A DNA stretch of 64,000 nt from Branchipolynoe longqiensis (lineage: Eukaryota; Annelida; Polychaeta; Phyllodocida; Polynoidae), in the NCBI GenBank assembly GCA_030323885.1, contig CM059203.1:3968001-4032000 (forward strand), read 5' to 3'. Position numbers and translations under genes: made by a program. The notes beneath the pieces were generated by a model. The model saw only the letters and a program-made list of their open reading frames with translations, did no database searches and was not told where the DNA came from. Shown in pieces: positions 34,701 through 46,700 of the stretch (the stretch's first letter is position 1; the number at the start of each line of letters is the position of its first letter).

Positions 34701-37700
34701 CTGGTCCGGGGCTAGTCCGGGGCTAGTCCGGGGCTAGTCCGGGGCTAGTCGGGCTAGTCCGGGGCTAGTCCGGGGCTAGTCCGGGGCTAGTCCGGGGCTA
34801 GTCCGGGGCTAGTCCGGGGCTAGTCCGGGGCTAGTCCGGGGCTAGTCCGGGGCTAGTCCGGGGCTAGTCCGGGGCTAGTCCGGGGCTAGTCCGGGGCTAG
34901 TCCGGGGCTAGTCCGGGGCTAGTCCGGGGCTAGTCCGGGCTAGTCCGGGGCTAGTCCGGGCTAGTCCGGGCTAGTCCGGGCTAGTCCGGGCTAGTCCGGG
35001 CTAGTCCGGGGCTAGTCCGGGGCTAGTCCGGGGCTAGTCCGGGGCTAGTCCGGGGCTAGTCCGGGGCTAGTCCGGGGCTAGTCCGGGGCTAGTCCGGGGC
35101 TAGTCCGGGGCTAGTCCGGGGCTAGTCCGGGGCTAGTCCGGGGCTAGTCCGGGGCTAGTCCGGGGCTAGTCCGGGGCTAGTCCGGGCTAGTCCGGGGCTA
35201 GTCCGGGGCTAGTCCGGGGCTAGTCCGGGCTGGTCTGGGGCTAGTCCGGGCTAGTCCGGGGCTAGTCCGGGGCTAGTCCGGGGCTAGTCCGGGGCTAGTC
35301 CGGGGCTAGTCCGGGCTAGTCCGGGGCTAGTCCGGGGCTAGTCCGGGGCTAGTCCGGGGCTAGTCCGGGGCTAGTCCGGGGCTAGTCCGGGGCTAGTCCG
35401 GGGCTAGTCCGGGGCTAGTCCGGGGCTAGTCCGGGGCTAGTCCGGGGCTAGTCCGGGGCTAGTCCGGGCTAGTCCGGGGCTAGTCCGGGCTAGTCCGGGG
35501 CTAGTCCGGGGCTAGTCCGGGCTAGTCCGGGGCTAGTCCGGGGCTAGTCCGGGCTAGTCCGGGCTAGTCCGGGGCTAGTCCGGGGCTAGTCCGGGCTAGT
35601 CCGGGGCTAGTCCGGGGCTAGTCCGGGGCTAGTCCGGGGCTAGTCCGGGGCTAGTCCGGGGCTAGTCCGGGGCTAGTCCGGGCTAGTCCGGGCTAGTCCG
35701 GGTCTAGTCCGGGGCTAGTCCGGGGCTAGTCCGGGCTAGTCCGGGGCTAGTCCGGGCTAGTCCGGGGCTAGTCCGGGGCTAGTCCGGGCTAGTCCGGGGC
35801 TAGTCCGGGGCTAGTCCGGGGCTAGTCCGGGGCTAGTCCGGGGCTAGTCCGGGGCTAGTCCGGGGCTAGTCCGGGCTAGTCCGGGGCTAGTCCGGGGCTA
35901 GTCCGGGGCTAGTCCGGGGCTAGTCCGGGGCTAGTCCGGGGCTAGTCCGGGGCTAGTCCGGGGCTAGTCCGGGGCTAGTCCGGGGCTAGTCCGGGGCTAG
36001 TCCGGGGCTAGTCCGGGGCTAGTCCGGGGCTAGTCCGGGGCTAGTCCGGGGCTAGTCCGGGGCTAGTCCGGGGCTAGTCCGGGGCTAGTCCGGGGCTAGT
36101 CCGGGCTGGTCCGGGGCTAGTCCGGGCTAGTCCGGGGCTAGTCCGGGGCTAGTCCGGGGCTGGTCCGGGGCTGGTCCGGGGCTGGTCCGGGGCTGGTCCG
36201 GGGCTGGTCCGGGGCTGGTCCGGGGCTAGTCCGGGGCTAGTCCGGGGCTAGTCCGGGGCTAGTCCGGGGCTAGTCCGGGGCTAGTCCGGGGCTAGTCCGG
36301 GGCTAGTCCGGGGCTAGTCCGGGGCTAGTCCGGGGCTAGTCCGGGGCTAGTCCGGGGCTAGTCCGGGGCTAGTCCGGGGCTAGTCCGGGGCTAAGCGGTG
36401 GCTAAAACGTGGCTCTTCCAGTTTAAAAAAGACCCGGACTGCCCCAGACGGGACTCGGACTACCCCCGGACAACACCCAGACTACCCGGATGAGTCACTG
36501 ATCCAGATCATGCCGGATCGACCCCAGATTGAAATATTCCCCGGATCGCCCTGGATGTTTTAAACATTTAAAAACATCCGGGGCCGACCCCGGATGATGC
36601 CGGACCAGCCACGGATCACCAAGGACCATCAAGAACCAGCCACAGATGAGCCATGAATGATCCCGGATCGCCACGGACCACGTCGGATCACGGGCCGGTG
36701 TGGTGGTTTCAGCGGGTTCCCGTGCTCAGAGGTGTCCCTCGCTTCTGCGCTGCTTCTGCGCATGCGCGGATTTCGCATCAACTCGGGTCACCTGAGCCAC
36801 TTATTGGCGCATGCGCACATCCTACAAACTCGGGTCGAATAATCGAATACGCTTCTCCGCGCTCGGGTGGACAATCTTTTTTTCTTTTTTTAATAACCGA
36901 TAAAAATACAGCAAAATAGGATTTAAAGTATTTTATGATGGCCCAGTTTACCTATATTTCCATTTAATTAATCTAAGTTATTCTTTTTATGCACATGGCA
37001 CGTGTATTTGTCGACTCCACTCGCCGTGTTCTATTTGAATTTCTGACGACTCGGATGACCCGAGTCGCCCGGGTAGTGTTAATCGATTACGGCCATCCTT
37101 ATTAGATTCTGACGCATGCGCAGAAGCGAGGGACACCTCTGAGCACGGGAACCCGCTGAAACCACCACACCGGGGCTCCTCCGGCCCCATATCCGGGTAG
37201 GCGTGACCTACGCTTTAAACAACCCAACCAACCTTCAATTAAATAGCTCCAAACTTAAACCTTTAAAATCAAAGTTATTTTGAACTAAAGCAATGTAGAT
37301 TATAACATATTCATCTAAAATCCAGACAGGATGGCCGAATGGGTTGAGCGTCCACTTCCCGTTTTGGTGGGACGTTGGATTCGAACCCATAGGTTCGAAT
37401 CCCATGACCTCCAAATTCAAGTTAAACCAACTTGGTTGAGTCAGACCAATGACATACAAATTTATACTTGTCGCTACCTAGTCTGGTATGCGGCAATATT
37501 AGGATAGGGCAAGGAGCAGTGGAATGAGGAAGACCAATTGTCCGCAATTGAAATTTCCCTGCTTAAAGTTGCATAGTCCGATCGTTTTGAATTTCTGTAT
37601 TTTTTCTGAGATAAATATATTAGATCGATCAATAGTATCTACTTTACATTAGTTCAAAGTTACTTTTATTTTAAATGGTAAACTTTTGAGATATTTTGAG

Positions 37701-40700
37701 TGCAAAAATGGAAAATTAGTTTTGACAAGCTTGCCAAAACTCTGACACCATAGACGTCTGCAGTAACAGGTTCTGTTAAATTGACTCAGTATTTATTGCC
37801 TTCTACGCAGAAACAAATGCTTAATAAGTGCATCACTATCTAAGTTAGATATGTACAATCAAATCTAGATAATTGGTTTGGTTTTGAAAATTTGATATTT
37901 CATCGGACTATGCAGCATTAATCAACTAATGTAAAAAGAACAAATATAAATATGGAAGATACTAAGGTAACTTTAATGCTAGTGATGTGTTCATGTTTAC
38001 GTATTTTTCAGGTATCGGAGTAGAGGGGCTCGCTACCCTGGTGGCAGGTACCTTCGGGTCTGGAAGTGGAACTACTTCTTATAGTGAGAACATTGGCGCC
38101 ATTGGCATTACCAAGGTAAGCTGCATAGCCAAGATAGTTGGATCACATGTCTTTAGAATTTAATTTTTTTTTTTTTTTTTAAGACTTAAAACCTAAGATT
38201 TTGCTAATCCTCACCATATCCCTTAATACAAATTAGGCCAGCTGTCATGAAAATTCACACTGCAATGATTGGTCACACTGCGATGATTGGTCACACTGCA
38301 ATGATTGGTTACTAGGGATAATTAAGATCTCTGCGATTTCGCGGATTTCCGGGATTTTTCAATCGCGCAACACCATCAGTGTATACATATGTGGTGCAGA
38401 TGCTGCAGCACTATCAGTGTATACCACTAAGAAATGCTCCAATCGGCGCAGCGCTATCAGCGTCTAATACTAACACATGCTTCAAAGGGTGCAGCACTAT
38501 ATATGAAACCCGACTTCCGGGAATTTTCAGCGATTCCCTGACAATGCTAAACCTATGGAAGAATATCCGCATTTCCGCTTTTTTTCCCCGGAGACTAACC
38601 ACCTGGTTACTTACACTGGCATGATTAGTCCAGACATGAGCTCCACTACCATATGGTGGCAGCAAGGACTGCTCCGTCACCGTCACAGTTTACAGCGATA
38701 GGTGGCGGTACGGTAGCCACCGGGCAGCGCCGCCACACGGCTGCCACCTACATATTTTCAGGGTCGTACAAAGCCTACGAAAGTGGGTAAAGAGGCTGTC
38801 AGTAAAGTGTTTTTTTTGGCGATTTTGTTTGCTTGCTTGCCTATATTTGTTAATTAATTAATTATTTTAACTCTTCTAGGTGGGCAGGTAAACACCCAAT
38901 ATGGAATATTAATTGTTTGTAGTATATTTGTTTATTAATAGTTTTAATTGTTCTAGGTGGGCAGGTAAAGACTCGCTATTAAATTATAAGCCTTCTACCT
39001 TATACTTGTTCAGGTGTTCAAGGTAAGCAGATAATCGTTCTCTGTGGCGGAGTGGTTAGAGTGTTTGACTTTTTTCTAGGGCAGACTCCTAATCTGAGGG
39101 TCGGCGGTTCGATTCCCCGTGCTCCCAGCTCTGCCAATTTGGATTTCCACCACTGTGTATAACTCACAGCGTCATCAAAGGCCGGTTGCTCTCATTCAGG
39201 GCGTAATCGATTAACACGACCCGGGCGACTCGGGTCACCCGAGTCGTCTGAATTTCAAATCGAACACCGTGAGTGGAGTCGACAAAAACACGTGCCGTGT
39301 GCAAAACGACCCGACACCAGTGACCCACCTCTTGGCTGGGGTTTGCTAAGAGCGCCTGAGCTGGTACCTGTAGGATAACAGCTACCACTACAAGTTGTTT
39401 TAATGCTTTTTTTTAAATAACCCAGATTGTCAGCTTATACGATCCTAAAATACTTTGAATCCTATTTTGCTGTACTTATATTGGTTATTAAAACAAATAA
39501 TTAGGTTTTAGATTAAGCCACCATTTTTTCCACCCCAAGCGTGCAGAAGCTTATTCGGTTATTCGACCCGAGTCTGCAGGATGTGCGCATGCGCCAAAAA
39601 GTGGCTCGGGTGACCAGAGTCGATTAATCGATTACGCCCACCATGTCTATGTGGTGTGGGAGGTTAAAAATCCCTTGGGTCGGTAAAAGTGTAGGCTCGG
39701 GCTTTCCATCGACCAGCAGTGGAATGAGGAAGACCAGTCGTCTATGACTGAAATTTCCCCTGCTTAAACAACTAATGGACCAAAAAAAAAATATAATAAC
39801 AATTGTTACCCTATATTTGCTTATTAATTGTGTTAGCTCTTCTAGATATCCAGGTAAACACTCCCTATTAACTAATAATCCTTCTGCCCTATATTTGTTT
39901 ATTAATTAATTGCTTCAACTGTTGCAGGTGGGAAGTAGGCGTGTGGTGCAATGTGCAGGCGTCATCATGATCTTGTTCGGAGTCTTCAATAAGTTTGGCT
40001 CTGTCTTCGCAACCATCCCCGAACCCATCATTGGTGGCCTCTTCATCGTCATGTTTGGTATGCTGCATCATTTCTCATGTGTTGCCATGTAGGCTTATGT
40101 ATATGTTTAATGAGTGCATTAGTATCTGAGTTGGATATGGAAATCTAGACTTTGCAGACCTTACACTGCGTAGTGCAATGAAGGATCAAATTTTCAAAAC
40201 CAAAACAATGATCTAGATTTTATTCTACATCATCATCAGCATCATCATCATGCTGTCGGTCGCGATGCGACAAAGACTGCTTTCATTACTTGACTGCCGC
40301 TCTCCATTTAACTCTCTGCTGTGAGAGTGATGCCCATGAGTCAGTCTTAATGTCTCTCAGCTTCAGGTTTAACATTTCATGAAAGCTGCCTGCAAGAGTG
40401 TTGAAGTGCTGCTGGCTTTTGCAAGTTACCAGTGGTACTCTCTCGGGGAGTAAATGGAGGTTTCACACTGGCAAGAACATGTCAAGACAGGCACAAAACT
40501 ATTTGTCCCTGCAGTGGCTGGTCGGGAGATGTTGGGAGTTCCATACATCAACCGCCCTTAATGCTGCCACAGTGACATGGTTTTCTGTTCAGGGTTTGCT
40601 CCCTTAGCCTTCGGTTCTGTCAAGAACCTGTACCACAAGGCAGTGGTTTACAACTCTGCAGGGAAGGGGCGTCAAACTCCCTGAGGTATTGCAATACCTG

Positions 40701-43700
40701 CAATACCCGCATACTAATTCTACAAACTAACTTAGATACTGATATATATAAATTATAACCCGACTTACTTTCCACAAACCAGACGGCCAAATCAGTAGAG
40801 CACAGGTTTCCTTTGTGGAAGGTTGGGAGTTTGATTCCCAGTCGAGTCAAACCAATGACTTACAAAATTGATACTTGTCGCTATCTCAATTCAATTCTTT
40901 TATTTTAACTCTCTGCAATGTATGTTTACAATAAACTGAGGTGATACAATAAATGCATACAAATTCCTTACAGACAGAAAGGATCCCAGAAAAGCGATGC
41001 TTATATCTAGCTGGTCTCCATGATGTGAATGATCAAGTGATGACAATAACAAATTATTAAACTTAAGCTACATTTTTAACTAATGATTATGATGAGATAC
41101 TGATGCGTCTCTTCACAGTTAGTAAAAAACTAAGTAATGATAGGAATATTATATGGATATTGTGTCATGGATTCATGTACTTACATGCAGTATCAGTAGT
41201 TATTTTGCATGTATGTTAATAGGGGTAAATCTTATGTTCTTTGCCATAGCCACTTGATATTTTAAATTATGCGACTAGTTAATAACAACCATATCCTATT
41301 ATATATATTCTCTGACCTGATTATCTGACCTGGCGCTCGGCATTAGTAGGATATGGCAAGGACTGGTTAGCTCTGTGTCAGGATAATATGACTGAGTGGG
41401 AAATCGGGTCATGGTTGCGGTGGCCTGGTCTCCCAATTGACTCAGTATCCCCTTCTATGTGGCAACAAATGCTTAATATGTGCATCAGTATGTAAAGTCG
41501 TCGTCTGGCAGCTGTAGTTGTGTAGGCAGGCTAATAGGAAATCAATGCAGGCAAGGATAAGAAAGGCAGAGTATAGAGTGAAAGTAAAGTAAGTGAGAGC
41601 TTGCACCCTCAGGTTTATTATTATATAGTGGTTTCTGGACCTGACATGGCATATCACCTGACCATGCCCTCCAATGAACAGTAAGCATTTCTAAGTCCAC
41701 CAATCAACAGTAAGCATTCTTGTATCACTATGGCAACTGTGATCTACCCACCACCACCATGCCTTGTGGCTGCTTTGGCCTCACCTGCCCTGTTGGGCGT
41801 AATCGATTAATCAACTCGGGTCACCCGAGCCACTTTTTGGCACATGCGCACATCCTACAGACTAGGGTTGAATAAACGAATACGCTTCTCCATGCTCAGG
41901 GTGGAAAAAATGGTGGCTTAATCTAAGACCTAATTATTTGTTTTAATAACCAATATAAGTACAGCAAATTGGATTTAAAGTATTTTATGATCGCATAAGC
42001 TGACAATCTGGGTTATTTAAAAAAAAGCATTAAAACAACGAATATGACTTGTACTGGTAGCTGTTATCCTACAGGTACCAGCACAGGTGTGACGTCATCG
42101 TTCCTAGCAAACCCCAGCCAAGAAGTGGGTTACTGGCGTCGGGTCGTTTTGCACATGGCACATGTTTTTGTCGACTCCAGTCGCAGTGTTCGATTTGAAA
42201 TTCTGACGACTTGGGTGACCCGAGTCGCCCGGGTCGTGTTAAGGTCGCATTCCTTACACGCGTAATGCCAAATGCGAATGCGAATGTGAATGAGACAAAA
42301 AATCGAAACGCCTTGAAACCTATGAGCTACATTCCTTACACACGTAATGCGAATGTGAATGCGAATGCGAATACAAATGCATTATCCCGATCGGTCCATG
42401 TAGCGATCGGTGCGTAATGCGTTATGCGTCAAGCTGGGTGTGAATAGAAACCTGAGTCTGATCTGTCCATTACTTTAACACTAGGATAGGCGACTGAGCA
42501 TTACGGAACGGTCACGCACAAGGCTTCTGAGTGGAAACATATGGTAGTGGTGGTGGTGGGGGTTCGGGTTGGTAAAAATGCTACCAGAGCCACAAAAATA
42601 TGAATACGTATTTATAATTTGGTTATAATAAAGGTAGGAACTCCCATGTGACGTACAAAAATTTACATAGATATAAATGCAATATTTGGTCATATACAGA
42701 GCAGTATGGAGAATAATTGTTTATTTTTATTTTTTAAATATAGCCAGTCGTGTGCCGCATAACGCATTACACATAACGTGTGTAAAGGCTGCATTCCATA
42801 TACGCGTAATGCGTAATGCGTTATGCGTTACACGTTATGCGTTATGCGAATGCCAGCATTCCATATACGCATAATGCGTATTGCGTTATGCGTTATGCAG
42901 TGAAGTATATAAAAAGTACATGTTTGCACTGTCCCATTCTTCATATTTCTCATGAAGACCGGCTGTCCGTAATTATCAGTCGCCTCCTCCAGCCTTGTAG
43001 GTTTATGCGGCGGACCTGTTAGGAAGCAGTCTTCATGAGAAATATGAAGAATGGGACGGTCCAAACATGGCTCAGTTTAGCTTGCTTCGAGGGATGTTAG
43101 GACCGCCCCAACTATGAAGACTGCTTCCTAACAGGTCCGCCGCATAAACCTACATCTTTGCACCGTCCCATTCTTCATATTTCTCATGAAGACCGGCTGT
43201 CCGTAATTATCAGTCGCCTCCTCCAGCCTTATATCAATGGACAAATGCGACTGATGCTTTTCTGTTCGCACCACCTTGTCCCGGCTGTCCGTAATTATCA
43301 GTCGCCTCCTCCAGCCATATCAATGGACAAATGCGACTGATGCTTTTCTATTCGCACCACCTTTACGCATTACGCATTACGCATCGATCGCTACATGGAG
43401 CGATCGGGATAATGGATTTCTGACGCATTCGCATTCGCATTACGCATTACGCGTGTATGGAATGTAGCTCAGAGGTTTCAAGGCGTTTCGATTTGTTGTC
43501 GCATTCGCATTCGCATTCACATTATGCATTACGCATATATGGAATGCAGCCTTAAGGAATGATGGCATTCGCATAACGCATAATGCATAAAGCTAGGATT
43601 CCATATACGCGGTATGCGGCATGCGGTATGCGAATGGCATGATTCCTTCTATGTGGTATGTGGCATGCGATATGCGGCATGCGGCGAGGTCTCACACGGG

Positions 43701-46700
43701 GGTTCCTACCTTAATCCACAGAAATAGGAATAGTTATCTATGCTTTGGCAATTATAAAGGTAGGAACTCCCATGTGAGACTAATCACTATGTACACAGCA
43801 CCACCACCACCACCACCACTACCACTACCACCACCACTACCACTACCACTACCACCATATGTTTCCCCTCCTCACACACTAATCACTATGTACACGGCAC
43901 CCCTCTATGCCTGGTGTCCCCTCCGCACCCCTGTGTGTGACCGTTCTGTAATGCTCAGTCGCCTCCCCTCGGCTAAAACTAATGGACAAACGCGAATGAT
44001 GGTTTTCTATTCGCATACAGCGTGCCGCATGCCGCATGCCGCACCGATCGCTACAGGGACCGATCCAGTTGCCGCATTCGCATTCACATTCGCATTCGCA
44101 TACCGCGTGTAAGGGATGTAGTCCATTGATTTCAAGGCGTTTAGATTTTTTGTCGCATTCGCATACCGCATGCCGCATACCGCGTGTAAGGAATCTTAGC
44201 TTAACGCATTACGCATTACGCATTACGCATGTAAGGAATGCCACCTTTAATCGATTACGGCCGTTGTGTCTGTGTGTTTGGTGATCCGTGACTAATAGTT
44301 GGTGGGGGGGGGGGGGGGCTCTTGAGCTCCTTCCACACTAACAGTAGTGCCCCTCTCACACTATCTATAGAATACACAGTGATTATTTAATACAAGTAAA
44401 GGATCACCAGCACTACAGAATTACATTCATGCACCTGTCCCTATACATCATTTACCTTTATAGACCATTTGTAATCCCTTATAGACCAGTTCACATTCCC
44501 CATCAATGTGTTTTATCAGAATATTTTACAAGTATCTAAGGAAGTTTGTAGAATCAAATCTAGATCATTGTTTTGGTTTTGAGAATTTGATCCCTCATTG
44601 GACTACGCAGTGTAAAGTCTGCAAAGTCTAGATTTCCATATCTAACTCAGATACGGATGAACTCATTAAACATTTATTGCAGTTTATTGTTATACTCATT
44701 AATTGAACTACGCAGACTCGGATGAATGGTATATATTTGGACTTTTTAATGCACTAGAATGGTAATCATACATGCGTGAGTATAATGAGAGAATGCCCCG
44801 AGATGCTTAAGCCCTATAGTTCTAGTCTTTTATTGTGGGGTGGGCTGGAGGCGTCCGCCGCCAAGTTGTAGTGGCCGAGTTCGGGTTTTGCTTGGTTTAT
44901 ATACCAGCCAGCCGGGCTGAAAAGCACGCCAAATTCCCGTAACTTTGTAACAGATTTTGTCTAACGACGTCATATTTAATTTACATATGCACGTCCGCCA
45001 TTTCTGCGTGGTTACTCAGAGTAGTTCCAAAAGACCCGCTAGGCGTGGAAGACGTCGATGTACATATTTAATGTTAAAGTTTGAGTATAGGCGGCGCCAC
45101 CGGGCGTTTGAATAAGAATCCGACTCCAGCTTGTTCAATTACCCATGTTGTGAGCAACATCGAGAATTGGCAATCGAAGCCTTATGTCTAGCACTTGGGT
45201 GTGACCACCAAAATTAATTGAGCATGTTTTCACTTAAAATATCTCTAAAGGCTAACCCTTGAAAATAAAATTGACCTCATACTCAAAGATGAAATTGGTC
45301 TCCGGTAAAATGAAAAGTGGAAATCTATGCCTACGGTGATTTTATCTGTAAACCGACGGCAATTTTCTGCTAAAACACGGATATTCTGCCATAGGCTTAG
45401 CACTGTCAGGAAATTGTGGACAATTCCTGGAAGTCAGGTTTCATACATATACATTGATTGTGATGTGGCATTTGAACAATATATTAGCATATGCTAATAG
45501 CACTGTGGTGTTTGAACGATGTGTTAGCATACACTGATAGTGCTGCAGCGTTTGAACAATGTAATAGCATACGATGATAGTGCTGCAATGTTTGAACAAT
45601 GTAATACCATACACAGATAGTGCTGCAGCATTTGAACAATGTAATAGCATACGCAGATAGTGCTGCAGCATTTGAACAATGTAATACCATACGCTGATAG
45701 TGATAGTGCTGCAGCGTTTGAACAATGTAATTAGCATACGCTGATAGTGCTGCAGCGCTTGAATAGCAAATACTGATATTGATAGTGCTCCAGGATTCAT
45801 CATCATGCTGTGGGTCGCGATGCGACAAAGACTGCTTTCATTACTTGACTGCCACTCTCCATTTAGCTCTCTGCTGTGAGAGTGATGTGTGCAGTTGTAC
45901 ATTTCATGAAAGCTGCCTGCAAAAGTGTTGAAGTGCTGCTGGCTTTTGCAAGTTACCAGCGGCACTCTCTCGGAGAGCAAATAGAGGTTTCACACTGGCA
46001 AGAACATGTCCAGACAGGCGCAAAACTATTTGTCCCTTCGGGATTATAGTACAGTAAAAATCATGGAAATCCGCGAAATCCACTAGAGTAAAGTAGCATA
46101 TAATGATCAACAAATATCGCAGAAATTAAAAGCCATCGAATTATGCAAATTCACTCAACTGGATCCTCTACAATATTTCTACTTCCTGTACAGGTATGAT
46201 TGTCGCCGTGGGCCTGTCAAACCTCCAATTTGTTGACCTCAACTCTTCGCGAAACCTCTTCATTATCGGTTTTTCGTTCTTCTTCGGCATTACACTTCCG
46301 GGCTACCTCAGCAAAAATGAGGATGCCATCAAGACAGGTATGAACTTTCAATACGCGTATTCCAAGTTACCGTCCACCCAGATAAAAGATTCATTGTCGT
46401 AGGGGTGAATGACAATGTAGTCTAAATACAGGCGAGAATTGCTCAGACAGTTAGGCATGGTGTGGCGTTCTCTGTGGCGAAGTGGTTAGAGTGTCTGACT
46501 TTTTTCTAGGTCAGACTCCTAATCTGAGGGTCGGCGGTTCGATTCCACAGGTCTGCCAATTTGGATTTCCACCACTGTGTATAACTTACAACGTCATCAA
46601 AGGCCAGTTGCTCTCATACCATGTCTATGTGGTGCGGGAGGTTAAAAATCCCTTGGGTCGGTAAAAGTGTAGGCTCGGGCTTTCTATCGACCAGCAGTGG

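Larger units (their letters stand above)
34055..37214. mobile_element. CCGGACTAG-word foldback element, expanded by a minisatellite
   Basis: Ends AGTCACACCTACCCGG (34061) and CCGGGTAGGCGTGACC (37194). Flanks GTAA on the left and TTAA at 37215. Subterminal sequence is GGACTAGCCCCGGA, CCGGACCA and similar words in both orientations. The interior contains the minisatellite 34457-36393 and a nested element 36695-37173. It lies in SLC23 intron 8. Confidence 0.8.
38848..39927 (+). repeat. Duplicated 3' splice-site region of exon J in intron 9
   Basis: Units of about 70 bp with TATATTTGTTTATTAATTAA, a pyrimidine-rich stretch, CTAG|GTGGGCAG|GTAAACAC and CCTATTA occur at about 38848-38895, 38930-38975, 39815-39865 and 39890-39927. 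The last runs into the real acceptor and GTGGGAAG of exon J. A SINE-B with a nested family F copy separates the units. Confidence 0.8.

Noticed and set aside
34457..36393. CRISPR-like regular repeats
   Set aside because: Units are contiguous 10-11-bp repeats with no unique spacers, in an animal intron.
43621..44112. 163-codon ORF in the family G element
   Set aside because: Built from GCATTCGC and CCACCA repeats, no motif, not conserved in the other family G copy.
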